The notes under the pieces are model-generated. The model saw only the letters and a program-made list of their open reading frames with translations, ran no database searches and had not been told where the DNA came from. The position numbers and the translations under genes are program-made. Of a stretch of DNA of 64,000 bases, positions 44,442 through 53,505 are shown piece by piece; the stretch's first letter is position 1, and each line of letters opens with the position of its first letter. Location: assembly GCA_902800395.1 (NCBI GenBank), contig CADCEC010000004.1:300443-364442 (forward strand). Direction: 5' to 3'. This DNA is from an uncultured Bacteroidota bacterium. Lineage in GTDB: Bacteria > Bacteroidota > Bacteroidia > Bacteroidales > P3.

Positions 44442-46493
44442 ATGAAGAAGATATTATTGGCTACTGCCATATTCTCAATTTTCAATTTTCAATTTACAAT
44501 CTCCCACGCCCAAACCCAGGACTTCAACCCCGTTGTCCTTGAGGTCGGTGGACAACAGATTACGCAGTCGGAATTTATGCACGACTTCCGACTTTCCTCT
44601 GGAGATAAAGCCTCTTCCACTCTCCCTCAGGCAGAGAAAAGCAAGGCTCTTGAGGAATATGCAGAGCTCTATGCCAATTTTCGCGCCAAACTTTGCGACG
44701 CCAAAGCAATGGGCCTCGATACCGCAAGAAACCTCACACGCGAACTCAACAAATACCGCGCAGACCTTGCCGCTCCCTATCTCATTGATTCCGCCATGCT
44801 ACAGCATATACTTCAAGAAGCGTATGAACGTAACCAGTATGCCCTCCATTGCTCCCATATCCTTGTCCCTTGTAGCCCTGATGCCTCTCCCGAGGACACG
44901 ATGGAAGCTTATAACCGGGCCTTGGAATATCGCAAGCGCATACTGAATGGCGAAGACTTTAGCGCTGTTGCTATCGAAGAAGCTTTGCGCGCTAGACCCC
45001 ACGACCCTGTTAAACCTAATGAAGGGGAACTCGCCTACTTCTCTTCTTTCCAGATGGTCTATCCTTTCGAGTCTGCCGCCTATGCCCTTCAGCCCGGCGA
45101 AATCAGCATGCCCGTGCGAACCCGTTTCGGTTATCACCTCATCAAACTTTTCGACCGCGTTAAGATGTACGGCAAGGTGACCCTCCAGCACATTTGGTTT
45201 CGTGGTAATGAGCGACAGAAAACCATCGGTCGGCTGTATGAGAATATCGTTTCCGGTCTCCCTTTCGAGAATGCAGCCTTGCAGAGCGACGATGCCTCCA
45301 CTGCCAATGACGGCGGATTCATCCGCGATGCCACCCTCGGACAGCTTCCTCAGGAGTATGTTAAAGTCTTAAGCCAGTTACAACCCGGCGAGGTGTCGCA
45401 TCCTTTTTATACCCGTTATGGCTGGCACATGGTCAAACTCGTAAAGAAAGATACTCTGCCCCCTTTCGAATCGATGGTGCCTTATTATAAACAGCGTATG
45501 GTTCGTGACCAGCGTGGCGATGCATCGCGCAAGTCGTTTGCCGCTTCAGCCCGTGTGAAATATGGCATTATTGACTATACCGTCACCAATCCTCCGAAGG
45601 CTTCGCTCGACGAGGTCATTTCCATTGTCAACGACTCTGTTTTTAAGGCCGAATGGCGATTCCGCGACACTACGGTTATCAAGGACCGTCGTCCTCTTGT
45701 CGAAGTCCCCGGCCGCCAGTATAACGCCGTCGATTTCGCTCGCTATATCCGCAAGAACCAGCAAAAGACTCGCCGTTGCGATTTGGCCTATCATGTCAGA
45801 AATCTTTATAATGACTTCCTAGACAGCGTCAGTGTAGCCTATGCTGACAGTCAGCTGGAAAAGGAGTATCCCGATTTTGCCGACCTCGTTGACGAATACC
45901 GTCGCGGTTTGATGATTTTCGACTATAACGAAAAGATGATATGGACCGCTGCCATCAACGATTCTATCGGTTTTGCCGACTTCTATGCCCGCGAGAGCGC
46001 CAAGAAGAGCATGAGTAATCCAGACGACTCTATTTATTTTTGGCGTACGCGCGCGCGAATAGTGGTTCTCACTGTTGCCGACAGCATGGCACTGGAACCC
46101 TCAAAAGCTGTCAAACTTATCCGTAAGGCCTCCGACAAGAATCTCACTTCTTCCGCTATGCAGGAGATGCTCCTCGACAAGATTGATCGCAAAAAGACCT
46201 CTTCTGTCGAGCCCGTCACCGTTTCTGTTGAGCAGGTGGAAAAGGGACGGCAATCGTATCTGGCTCCCGACCAGTGGCGGAAGGGAGTCTATACCACCTC
46301 TAATGGTGCTAAAGGGTATCGCGTCCTTGTGGTGCAGAATATCATTGAGCCGGGTTTGAAAGGACAACTTGAGGCCCGTGGTTACTACCTCAGCGGCTGG
46401 CAGAACGAATATGAACAGAATCTCTGCAAGAAACTCCGTGCGAAATACAATGTGAAAATCCACTACGATGCTCTGCGTCAGATTCGCTACTAA
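44442..46493 (+). CDS. Exported peptidyl-prolyl isomerase with two PpiC domains (PrsA/SurA/PpiD-like)
   Basis: 683 residues. The signal peptide core is encoded by a TTTTCAA array (44472-44499; SIFNFQFTI) and ends SHAQ. Two parvulin domains follow: about 130-235 (LHCSHILVPC, GELAYFSSFQMVYPFESAAY) and about 240-345 (VTLQHIWFRG, NDGGFIRDATLGQLPQEY). The C-terminal 330 residues are helical. It is expected to chaperone outer-membrane proteins in the periplasm. guaB followed by parvulin genes is a common Bacteroidales arrangement, to my recollection. Confidence 0.85.
   Translation: MKKILLATAIFSIFNFQFTISHAQTQDFNPVVLEVGGQQITQSEFMHDFRLSSGDKASSTLPQAEKSKALEEYAELYANFRAKLCDAKAMGLDTARNLTRELNKYRADLAAPYLIDSAMLQHILQEAYERNQYALHCSHILVPCSPDASPEDTMEAYNRALEYRKRILNGEDFSAVAIEEALRARPHDPVKPNEGELAYFSSFQMVYPFESAAYALQPGEISMPVRTRFGYHLIKLFDRVKMYGKVTLQHIWFRGNERQKTIGRLYENIVSGLPFENAALQSDDASTANDGGFIRDATLGQLPQEYVKVLSQLQPGEVSHPFYTRYGWHMVKLVKKDTLPPFESMVPYYKQRMVRDQRGDASRKSFAASARVKYGIIDYTVTNPPKASLDEVISIVNDSVFKAEWRFRDTTVIKDRRPLVEVPGRQYNAVDFARYIRKNQQKTRRCDLAYHVRNLYNDFLDSVSVAYADSQLEKEYPDFADLVDEYRRGLMIFDYNEKMIWTAAINDSIGFADFYARESAKKSMSNPDDSIYFWRTRARIVVLTVADSMALEPSKAVKLIRKASDKNLTSSAMQEMLLDKIDRKKTSSVEPVTVSVEQVEKGRQSYLAPDQWRKGVYTTSNGAKGYRVLVVQNIIEPGLKGQLEARGYYLSGWQNEYEQNLCKKLRAKYNVKIHYDALRQIRY
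44472..44499. repeat. 7-nt phrase array (TTTTCAA x 4) forming a signal-peptide core
   Basis: TTCTCAA, TTTTCAA, TTTTCAA, TTTACAA encode FSIFNFQFTI. It is the reverse complement of the ATTGAAA phrase at 9624. Confidence 0.92.
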
Positions 46494-46514
46494 TGGATAT
46501 AAAGCTGATGTAGG

Positions 46515-46532
46515 GACGCGGCGTGCCGCGTC
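46515..46532. repeat. GC-rich palindrome (REP-like) between the two isomerase genes
   Basis: GACGCGG pairs with CCGCGTC over a CGTG loop, inside a TGTAGG...TGCATA frame. The spacer is otherwise AT-rich. It looks like a repetitive extragenic palindrome; no T-run follows (A-rich instead). Confidence 0.7.
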
Positions 46533-46550
46533 TGCATAAAAAGAAAAAAG

Positions 46551-47897
46551 ATGAAAAAAACATTTTTTATAGCTTTCGTACTTTTCTCCTTCCACCTTTT
46601 CCCGTTCACAGTAAAGGCCCAAGAGGGTACGCTTGTCGACGGTGTGGCTGCCGTTATTGGCAAAAATATTGTTAAATTTTCTGACATCGAGAGTGCCTAT
46701 GCACAGTCTCGTCTCCGTTCCTCGGATGCTGGTCAGACACGTTGCGATATTCTGGAGAATCTCATCCTCACGCAACTCCTCGTCCATAAGGGAGAAATCG
46801 ATAGTGTGGAAGTGTCTGACGAAGAGGTGGACCAATACGTTCAATACTATCTTAAAGGGATTCTTCGCCAGTATGGAAGCAAAGAATCTGTTCGTGAAAA
46901 CACCGGCCTCGACTACGAGGAACTCAAGGAACAATATACACGTATGGTGCGCTCCAATCTTCTCAGCCGTCGTGTCGAATATAACCTCACCGAGAGTGTG
47001 AAGGTAACCCCTGCCGAAGTGACTGAGTTCTTCAATTCGCTTCCCACCGACAGCCTTCCCATCATGCCTGAACGCTACGAAATATCGGAAATTGTCCTTC
47101 AACCGGTTGTCTCTGAAGCCGAACGTGACCGTGTCCGCACAGAACTTGCTGCCTTGCGTGAACGTGTCATCAAAGGTGAGAAATTCTCTATGCTTGCCAC
47201 TCTTTATTCTCAAGACCCTGGCTCCTCTTCCAAGGGGGGTGAGTTGGGATTCTTCTCCCGTGGCGATATGGTGGGTGAATTCGAGGCTGCCGCCTTCGCG
47301 CTCAAACCCGGCGAAGTATCGCCCATTATTGAGACACAATTCGGTTTCCACATCATACAACTTATAGAACGTCGAGGTAACAGTATCAATGCCCGTCACA
47401 TTTTGATTATTCCTAAAGTATCTTCCGAAGACCTTCTCCGTGCGCGTATGCGTTTGGATAGTCTCGCTGTCGAGATTCGCTCAGGAAACATCTCCTTCGA
47501 GGATGCTGCTAAAAAGTATAGTACCGCTGACAACGCCCGGCAAGGGGGCATAGTCACCAATACCACCGATGGTACTGGCCGATTCGATGCCGAAGCTCTC
47601 AAGGAGAGTTATTTTGCGGCAAATATTCCAGGCCTCGATGTGGGTGAAATCTCTAATGCCACTTCTTTCCGTACCTCTGACCAGAAAGAGGCCTACCATA
47701 TTGTACGACTCAATAAGAAACATCCCTCACACCGTGCAAACCTCACCGACGACTACGACAATATTTACAATGCTGCCCTTGCTTCTGCCAAGCAAAAGTA
47801 TATGCGGCAGTGGGCTCAGACACAAGTAAATAGAACTTTTGTTAAACTTTCTCCTGAATATCAGAACTGCACTTTCCGAAATCTTATAATAAAATAA
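46551..47897 (+). CDS. SurA-like periplasmic peptidyl-prolyl isomerase
   Basis: 448 residues. Signal peptide (1-23, FVLFSFHLFPFTVKAQ) with a degenerate array at 46581. SurA N-terminal helical domain (about 25-165: VDGVAAVIGKNIVKFSDIE, LLVHKGEIDSVEVSDEEVDQYV in parts). Two parvulin domains follow: about 170-285 (YEISEIVLQPV, GGELGFFSRGDMVGEFEAAAF) and about 285-400 (INARHILIIPK, RQGGIVTNTTDGTGRFD). It would escort outer-membrane proteins to the BAM complex and, by inference, T9SS barrels such as PorV. Confidence 0.9.
   Translation: MKKTFFIAFVLFSFHLFPFTVKAQEGTLVDGVAAVIGKNIVKFSDIESAYAQSRLRSSDAGQTRCDILENLILTQLLVHKGEIDSVEVSDEEVDQYVQYYLKGILRQYGSKESVRENTGLDYEELKEQYTRMVRSNLLSRRVEYNLTESVKVTPAEVTEFFNSLPTDSLPIMPERYEISEIVLQPVVSEAERDRVRTELAALRERVIKGEKFSMLATLYSQDPGSSSKGGELGFFSRGDMVGEFEAAAFALKPGEVSPIIETQFGFHIIQLIERRGNSINARHILIIPKVSSEDLLRARMRLDSLAVEIRSGNISFEDAAKKYSTADNARQGGIVTNTTDGTGRFDAEALKESYFAANIPGLDVGEISNATSFRTSDQKEAYHIVRLNKKHPSHRANLTDDYDNIYNAALASAKQKYMRQWAQTQVNRTFVKLSPEYQNCTFRNLIIK
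46581..46608. repeat. Degenerate 7-nt array in a signal peptide
   Basis: CTTTTCT, CCTTCCA, CCTTTTC, CCGTTCA encode LFSFHLFPFT. It is weaker than the other arrays and is listed because the neighbouring genes at 44472 and 48918 show the same arrangement. Confidence 0.45.
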
Positions 47898-47902
47898 CTA
47901 GG

Positions 47903-47922
47903 GCGCTGGCTTCCAGCCGGCA
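47903..47922. repeat. GC-rich REP-like palindrome before moxR
   Basis: The spacer 47898-47936 carries GCGCTGGCTTCCAGCCGGC, in which GGCTgGAAGCC-type arms pair (CTGG/CCAG core). It is GC-rich in an AT-rich spacer, like the elements at 46515 and 50178. Confidence 0.6.
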
Positions 47923-47936
47923 AAAAAGAATTAACT

Positions 47937-48890
47937 ATGTCCGATAAAGAAAATCTCGATCTCTTTGAGCAGAAATACAATGCATTGCGCGCTGAAATGG
48001 CCAAGATTATCGTGGGCCAGCAGGAAGCCGTTGATAGTCTTCTCCTCTCGGTCTTTACGGGAGGACACTGTCTTCTTTTGGGTGTTCCGGGATTGGCAAA
48101 GACACTGATGGTTAACACTCTTGCTCAGACGTTGGGCCTCTCATTCTCGCGCATTCAGTTTACTCCCGACCTTATGCCTTCCGACATCACAGGCTCCGAG
48201 ATTCTCGATCGTGAGCGCAACTTCAAGTTTATACAAGGTCCTGTCTTCGCTAGCATCGTCCTTGCTGATGAAATCAACCGTACTCCTCCGAAGACCCAGG
48301 CCGCTCTTCTCGAGGCCATGCAGGAGCACCGCGTCACCGTCTCTGGTACTTCCTATCCGTTGCCCGACCCTTTCTTTGTTCTTGCCACACAAAACCCCAT
48401 TGAGCAGGAAGGAACCTATCCGCTTCCTGAGGCTCAGCTCGACCGTTTCATGTTCAATGTCCGACTCGACTACCCTTCGTTTGATGAAGAGGTGCAGATT
48501 GTTCGTCAGACTACTGTGGACCGTGATGCTCAAGTGCAGAAAATCCTTTCTGCCGACGAGATTCTTGCTTTCCAACAGCTCATCCGTCGTATGCCTGTGC
48601 CCGACAATGTGGTAGAATACGCTGTCAAGCTGGTCAGTCAGACCCGTCCGACAGGGCAGACAAGTCAGACCTCCCGTTACATCTCATGGGGCGCCGGTCC
48701 TCGCGCTTCCCAGTATCTCATCATGGGTGCTCGTACCTACGCCGCTATGCATGGCAAATATTCGCCTGATGCCGAAGATGTGCGTGCCGTAGCCTTCAAT
48801 GTGCTCCGCCACCGCATTGTCCGTAACTACTACGCTGAAGCTGAGAATATTTCTACCGACCAGATTATCACTGAATTGTTGAAATCATGA
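47937..48890 (+). CDS. MoxR-family AAA+ ATPase
   Basis: 317 residues. Walker A GVPGLAKTLM (about 49-58), Walker B LADEINRTPPKTQAALLEAMQE, the MoxR signature ATQNPIEQEGTYPLPEAQLDRF and the C-terminal lid. MoxR ATPases act as chaperones for metal-centre insertion or membrane complexes, usually with DUF58 and VWA proteins. Here no such partners follow; the next gene, overlapping by 4 bases, is a secreted unknown. A 9-nt array (48637-48672) fills a variable loop before RYISWGAGPRAS. Confidence 0.92.
   Translation: MSDKENLDLFEQKYNALRAEMAKIIVGQQEAVDSLLLSVFTGGHCLLLGVPGLAKTLMVNTLAQTLGLSFSRIQFTPDLMPSDITGSEILDRERNFKFIQGPVFASIVLADEINRTPPKTQAALLEAMQEHRVTVSGTSYPLPDPFFVLATQNPIEQEGTYPLPEAQLDRFMFNVRLDYPSFDEEVQIVRQTTVDRDAQVQKILSADEILAFQQLIRRMPVPDNVVEYAVKLVSQTRPTGQTSQTSRYISWGAGPRASQYLIMGARTYAAMHGKYSPDAEDVRAVAFNVLRHRIVRNYYAEAENISTDQIITELLKS
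48637..48672. repeat. 9-nt phrase array (GTCnGACnn x 4) in moxR
   Basis: GTCAGACCC, GTCCGACAG, GGCAGACAA, GTCAGACCT encode SQTRPTGQTSQTS in the lid-domain loop. Related to the TCCGAC phrase of 16457. Confidence 0.8.
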
Positions 48891-50152
48891 AACGGTTCCT
48901 GTTGGCATTAGTGCTGCTTTCACCTTTCACTTTTCACTTTTCACCCGCCCATGCGCAGTCGGGTCTATATGTTCCTTCTGCCAAACCTGTGAAGAACATT
49001 CATAAGGCTCTAATCAATCCTCCTACTTTCTGCCTGCTTCTTTCCTATCAGGGCAATGATTCCTCTTATTCTGTCAACAATCTCGATCTTCTCGACTCTG
49101 CCTATCGAATTGCTTTCGATGTCGAAAATCCAAACTATTACACGATGACTGTGGAGAGTTACGGCAATGCTGATGACTCATTGGGTCAACGTCGTGTGGA
49201 CGGGGTAGTGCGTTATTTTTCCATGCGCAGTTATGCGCCTTTTCCCATACGAATGGCAAACAACCCGATACGCTGTTCATGCCACGGTGATACAGTAGAG
49301 ACTCTGCGTTTCGAAGTGCCGGTCTCGACAGCCGTCTACGACTGTGCTGAATTGCCGGAGGCAAGACGTAAACTTAACAAGAGCGTGCCGTTGGAGAATA
49401 CTGTATTGGTGACCTTCACCAATAATCCAGATGAATGCGTGGGTACAGCACGGGGATGCTTCATGCCGTCGGTAGACAGTTTGGTGCGAGGTTACTATGC
49501 TACACTTTTTTTGGCCAAGGGGTCGGTCTATTCGGTAGCAGGCACTAAAGACACCTGCCCCGGTGGCCTCGAGGTCTCCATTGATGACCACCTTGATTAC
49601 CGTCAGATAGTGGAACGATACCAACTCATTCCACACCCCAAGCAGATTCTCGTACAGGCAGGTTTCATCGTGGTGAGTAGTAACTTTGGCCGTGAAATAG
49701 ACGAGTGCGAGTTGGAGCAGAAAGACTCCGTCTTCATCCGTATTCCCGCCACGCCTGAACAGTTGGCATCGAAACTGAAGTTCTTCGCTAAGGTGAAGAC
49801 TTCCCGTGGTCTTGAATACAAAGCACTGCCTACACGTAAACTGCCTGGTAAAGGCGATTTGGTATTGCAGGCACCCATTAGCGTCGACCAGTTCGACACC
49901 ATTTACTTGGGCAAGCGTATTCAGGAGAAAGAACTAAAAGACTATTTTTATGAGGTTGACTCTCCTACCGAAGCTGCTGCTTTCGCTGTTGGAAAGCGTT
50001 TTTTTGTAGCCTATCGCGTTGACAAACACGGTCAGTACGAACTCAAGAAAGCCCTCCAAAACCTTTTCCGCATCGTCCCCGAACAGGAGGAGGATATCGA
50101 GAAACCCACCGGAAAAGTAGAACTCAAAGGAGAAGAAATTATAGAAGATTAA
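48887..50152 (+). CDS. Uncharacterised secreted protein
   Basis: 421 residues. Signal peptide (about 1-24, ending AHAQ) with a core made by a TTTCACT array (SPFTFHFSP). The rest is beta-rich, with several Cys (NNPIRCSCHGDTVE) and an acidic C-terminal tail (EQEEDIEKPTGKVELKGEEI). I do not recognise the family; a resemblance to DUF4831 was considered and not upheld. Translation is coupled to moxR by a 4-base overlap, which suggests a functional link to that ATPase. Confidence 0.6.
   Translation: MKRFLLALVLLSPFTFHFSPAHAQSGLYVPSAKPVKNIHKALINPPTFCLLLSYQGNDSSYSVNNLDLLDSAYRIAFDVENPNYYTMTVESYGNADDSLGQRRVDGVVRYFSMRSYAPFPIRMANNPIRCSCHGDTVETLRFEVPVSTAVYDCAELPEARRKLNKSVPLENTVLVTFTNNPDECVGTARGCFMPSVDSLVRGYYATLFLAKGSVYSVAGTKDTCPGGLEVSIDDHLDYRQIVERYQLIPHPKQILVQAGFIVVSSNFGREIDECELEQKDSVFIRIPATPEQLASKLKFFAKVKTSRGLEYKALPTRKLPGKGDLVLQAPISVDQFDTIYLGKRIQEKELKDYFYEVDSPTEAAAFAVGKRFFVAYRVDKHGQYELKKALQNLFRIVPEQEEDIEKPTGKVELKGEEIIED
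48918..48945. repeat. 7-nt phrase array (TTTCACT x 4) forming a signal-peptide core
   Basis: TTTCACC, TTTCACT, TTTCACT, TTTCACC encode LSPFTFHFSP. The opposite orientation (AGTGAAA) contains a stop each cycle. Confidence 0.93.
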
Positions 50153-50177
50153 AATCAATATTCCAAACCCCAGTAAT

Positions 50178-50200
50178 AATGTCGGCAGGATGCCGGCGCT
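50178..50200. repeat. GC-rich REP-like palindrome before panB
   Basis: GTCGGCAGGATGCCGGC within the 50153-50222 spacer: GCCGGC-type arms around CAGGATG, followed by GCTCCAGTAA. Third GC-rich palindrome in this gene run. Confidence 0.6.
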
Positions 50201-50222
50201 CCAGTAACGTAAATCTTTAATA

Positions 50223-51041
50223 ATGGCTTACCTACAAACCGATGTCACTAAGGTCACCACGCGTGTCCTTCAGAATATGAAACTCCATGGCGAAAAAATC
50301 GCTATGCTTACGGCCTACGACTACTCCATGGCCTCGCTCCTCGAGAGCGCTAAAATTGATGTCGTCTTGGTGGGCGACTCCGCTGCCAACGTCATGGAAG
50401 GCCACAAAACCACGCTGCCCATCACTCTCGACGAGATGATTATCTATGCCGCCTCGGTGGTAAAGGCGATGCAGCGCGCGCTTGTAGTGGTCGACATGCC
50501 CTTCGGTACCTATCAAGGCAACTCTAAACAGGCCCTTGCCAGTGCCATCCGCATCATGAAGGAAACGGGCGCCGACGCTATCAAAATGGAAGGCGGCGAG
50601 GAGATTCTCGAGAGTATTCAGCGTATTCTTTCGGCGGGCATTCCCGTAATGGGTCATCTGGGGCTCACTCCGCAGAGCATCAACAAGTTCGGTACTTATG
50701 CCGTGCGTGCTACTGAAAAGGAGGAGGCCGACCGGGTGAAGAAAGACGCCCTCATCCTACAAGAAGCTGGGTGCTTCGCCATTGTGCTGGAAAAGATTCC
50801 CGCTAAACTGGCTGGCGAGGTGACTGCCGAATTGAAAATACCCACCATTGGTATCGGAGCGGGTTCGCAGACCGACGGGCAAGTGCTCGTCCTTCAGGAC
50901 ATGCTGGGAATCACCCAGCAGTTCAAACCCCGCTACCTCCGCACCTATGGCACCTTCGGCGAGGATATCTCTAATGCTATCCGCCATTATATTTCTGATG
51001 TCAAATCAGGAGACTTCCCCAACAATAAAGAGCAATACTAG
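50223..51041 (+). CDS. panB: 3-methyl-2-oxobutanoate hydroxymethyltransferase
   Basis: 272 residues. [29 protein letters not shown] (in parts) at the N-terminus, [22 protein letters not shown] and [18 protein letters not shown] are the PanB metal- and substrate-binding segments. It makes ketopantoate for coenzyme A synthesis. A strong terminator follows. Confidence 0.96.
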   Translation: MAYLQTDVTKVTTRVLQNMKLHGEKIAMLTAYDYSMASLLESAKIDVVLVGDSAANVMEGHKTTLPITLDEMIIYAASVVKAMQRALVVVDMPFGTYQGNSKQALASAIRIMKETGADAIKMEGGEEILESIQRILSAGIPVMGHLGLTPQSINKFGTYAVRATEKEEADRVKKDALILQEAGCFAIVLEKIPAKLAGEVTAELKIPTIGIGAGSQTDGQVLVLQDMLGITQQFKPRYLRTYGTFGEDISNAIRHYISDVKSGDFPNNKEQY

Positions 51042-51068
51042 CATATTATTTCATTAACCATAAATAAT

Positions 51069-51100
51069 AAAGAGGACACTCGTAATGGGGTGTCCTCTTT
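51069..51100. terminator. Bidirectional terminator between panB and the convergent lipoprotein gene
   Basis: AAAGAGGACAC pairs with GTGTCCTCTTT over a 10-base loop: an 11-bp stem with A- and T-rich ends on both strands. Confidence 0.88.
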
Positions 51101-51117
51101 ATATGTATGTCAGTTAT

Positions 51118-51843
51118 TTACATATTGGCAGGGAGTGTTCTGTCCCAGAGTTGAGAAGACTGGTAGAATACATCGATTTTATCAACTGTGAAGTGAATGG
51201 GGAGGGCCATGGTGTCATTCTGGTGGGCATCAAAGATGGAGTCGCACAATTGAGTGACACGCTGAGTAGACTCAACTTCTGGATTATAATGCGAGGTGTA
51301 GGGATTGAGATGGTGGTTGAATGCTCTGCTAATGTTTTTGAAGGTGTTGAAGGTGCCAGTGTAGAGAGCCTCTCCGATGGAATCCCGGACAGATCTGAGC
51401 TGTGTCAAGAAATCATGTTGGTAGGATTCATATTTGTATTTGGCATATCGGGTTCCCGTTGAGGCGCGACCAAAGAAATAGGTGGCGATAGTGTCTTGCT
51501 TTCGACCAGAATTATCGAAAGTGTAGCGAATGAGGTTGTAGGTAAGTAAGGTGCTCTGAAGATTGGAGAACCGGGTTTTGAGGGCTTCACATTCCTCTTT
51601 TATTCTATCATCTTGGATGCTGGAATATTGTTTAATAATATTTTCGGTGTTACCAAAGATTTGTTTAAAAGCGGCAAGGATGGCTTTGTTTTCGTCCGAT
51701 ACATAATCGTCTGTAAACCAAATGAGAGCAGCATCATAGCCATAGGCTGTTAAATTTTTTTCTTCTTTTTCGCAGGAGACGAACATCGTTGCGAACAAGG
51801 TGCAGCAAAAGACGGCAGCAAGCGTCATAATGTTTTTTCTCAT
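51118..51843 (-). CDS. Uncharacterised lipoprotein
   Basis: 241 residues from the ATG at 51843; a second in-frame ATG three codons upstream is possible. Lipobox FVSC (Cys about 24) followed by EKEEKNL. The body is mainly helical with a KQIFGNTENIIKQYSSIQDD segment; no recognised family. Faces panB across the terminator. Confidence 0.62.
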   Translation of the reverse strand: MRKNIMTLAAVFCCTLFATMFVSCEKEEKNLTAYGYDAALIWFTDDYVSDENKAILAAFKQIFGNTENIIKQYSSIQDDRIKEECEALKTRFSNLQSTLLTYNLIRYTFDNSGRKQDTIATYFFGRASTGTRYAKYKYESYQHDFLTQLRSVRDSIGEALYTGTFNTFKNISRAFNHHLNPYTSHYNPEVESTQRVTQLCDSIFDAHQNDTMALPIHFTVDKIDVFYQSSQLWDRTLPANM

Positions 51844-51861
51844 GTTAATCAATTTTAGTTA

Positions 51862-52446
51862 TTATTTCACAATTTCTGTTTCGACATACTCTCCACTTTT
51901 TTCTTCAATGGCTTTGCGGGAAGCTTCGAGGTAGTCTTCCACAAGACGCAGACCGGCAAGTCCGGTGAAACTGGCGATACCAATGCTGAGGAAAGCAATG
52001 CCAAAGAGAATACTCAGCGTGGAGGCTGTGATTTCAGGAACAAAGATGCTCCAAAAGCCGAAAACAATGACAATCACTCCGAACAAGAGCATAAGCCACC
52101 AGCCTTTGGCACCGGCACGGAAGTATTTGATGGTGTTGAAAGTAAAGTCGATGCCTTCAAAGAGAATGAAGATTCCGAGGAGAATGGCTATAATTTCGGG
52201 GTGGATGATGATAAGAACACCAAGTGCGACCATCAGTAGCGATGCAGAGATACGCATCGTTTCAAGGCTGCGGGCAGCTGTCTTGTATTCGAGAAAGAAG
52301 AATACAACTCCCGTGATGACTATCACAATACCAGCAATCTTGGCAAAAAGTGCCATCGTGTCCACCGGGAAACAGAAGCAGACGATTCCTAAAGCAGAGA
52401 ATAGGATGCCTCGGATGATAAGACTGATTTTGCTACTTTTAAACAT
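51862..52446 (-). CDS. HdeD/DUF308-family membrane protein
   Basis: 194 residues with six predicted membrane helices in three hairpin-like pairs, separated by short loops (ALGVLIIIHPEIIAILLGIFILFEGID in parts). This matches the DUF308 repeat of HdeD-type proteins, linked to acid resistance in enterobacteria. Role here unknown. It lies 15 bases from floA on the same strand. Confidence 0.8.
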   Translation of the reverse strand: MFKSSKISLIIRGILFSALGIVCFCFPVDTMALFAKIAGIVIVITGVVFFFLEYKTAARSLETMRISASLLMVALGVLIIIHPEIIAILLGIFILFEGIDFTFNTIKYFRAGAKGWWLMLLFGVIVIVFGFWSIFVPEITASTLSILFGIAFLSIGIASFTGLAGLRLVEDYLEASRKAIEEKSGEYVETEIVK

Positions 52447-52461
52447 GGTTGGTAGTATTAA

Positions 52462-53454
52462 TTATTTGTCTAATGGCTTGTTGGTGTTGGGTTTGGGAGC
52501 ACCCTGCGGGGTGGCGATGGAGGCGCGCATGTCGGTATCGGCTTGGATATTCTTCATGCGATAGTAGTCCATGATGCCGAGGTTGCCGTTGCGGAAAGCT
52601 TCGGCCATAGCCAGCGGCACTTCGGCCTCGGCCATGATGACTTTGGCACGAGCTTCCTGGGCTTTGGCTTTCATCTCCTGCTCGGAAGCGACAGCCATAG
52701 CGCGGCGCTCCTCAGCCTTGGCTTGAGCGATGTTCTTGTCGGCGTTGGCCTGGTCCATCTGCAGCTGGGCACCGATATTCTTACCCACGTCGATATCAGC
52801 GATATCGATGGAGAGAATCTCGAAAGCAGTACCACTGTCGAGGCCCTTGGTAAGGACGAGTTTGGAGATGCTGTCGGGATTCTCAAGCACCTGCTTGTGA
52901 CTAGTGGCCGAGCCGATGGAGGTGACGATACCTTCGCCGACACGGGCAAGGATGGTCTCCTCGCCGGCGCCACCGACGAGTTGTTTGATGTTGGTACGCA
53001 CGGTGACGCGGGCTTTAGCTATCAGCTGGATGCCGTCCTTGGCCACGGCGGCCACAGGGGGAGTATCAATCACTTTGGGATTCACGGAGGTCTGCACGGC
53101 TTTTAGCACGTCGCGGCCGGCAAGGTCGATGGCTGTGGCGGTCTTGAAATCAAGGTTCATATTTGCCTTGTCGGCACTGATAAGGGCGTTGACAACAGAG
53201 TTAACATGGCCGCCGGCGAGATAGTGGGCCTCGAGGTCGTTCTGTTTCAACTGCAGTCCCGCTTTCGTGGCCGAAATCATGTTGTTCACGATAACCGTGG
53301 GCGGAACCTTACGGAAACGCATAAAAATCAACTGCACCAACGACGTGCGAACGCCAGAAATCAAGGCCTGGAACCAGATTCCAATAGGTACAAGATAAAG
53401 GAAAAGTACGAGGGCTACAAAGCACACTCCGATGATAATCATTGTCTCTGTCAT
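52462..53454 (-). CDS. floA: Flotillin-like protein FloA
   Basis: 330 residues. N-terminal membrane hairpin (about 3-40), an SPFH-like domain and a C-terminal Ala/Glu-rich coiled coil (about 225-295, [29 protein letters not shown] in parts). FloA forms membrane microdomain scaffolds in bacteria. It lies next to nfeD, its usual partner. Confidence 0.93.
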   Translation of the reverse strand: MTETMIIIGVCFVALVLFLYLVPIGIWFQALISGVRTSLVQLIFMRFRKVPPTVIVNNMISATKAGLQLKQNDLEAHYLAGGHVNSVVNALISADKANMNLDFKTATAIDLAGRDVLKAVQTSVNPKVIDTPPVAAVAKDGIQLIAKARVTVRTNIKQLVGGAGEETILARVGEGIVTSIGSATSHKQVLENPDSISKLVLTKGLDSGTAFEILSIDIADIDVGKNIGAQLQMDQANADKNIAQAKAEERRAMAVASEQEMKAKAQEARAKVIMAEAEVPLAMAEAFRNGNLGIMDYYRMKNIQADTDMRASIATPQGAPKPNTNKPLDK

Positions 53455-53470
53455 AAGGCTATATTTTTTT

Positions 53471-53505
53471 AGTTCTTAGTTCTTAGTTCTCAGTTCTTAC
53501 TTCTC
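53471..53505. repeat. 7-nt phrase array (AGTTCTT x 5) supplying the nfeD stop codon
   Basis: AGTTCTT, AGTTCTT, AGTTCTC, AGTTCTT, ACTTCTC. The nfeD stop (53497-53499) lies inside the array on the minus strand. Confidence 0.9.

Noticed and set aside
48887-50152. DUF4831 assignment
   Set aside because: Length and secretion fit, but I could not match the characteristic segments, so it is left as unknown.
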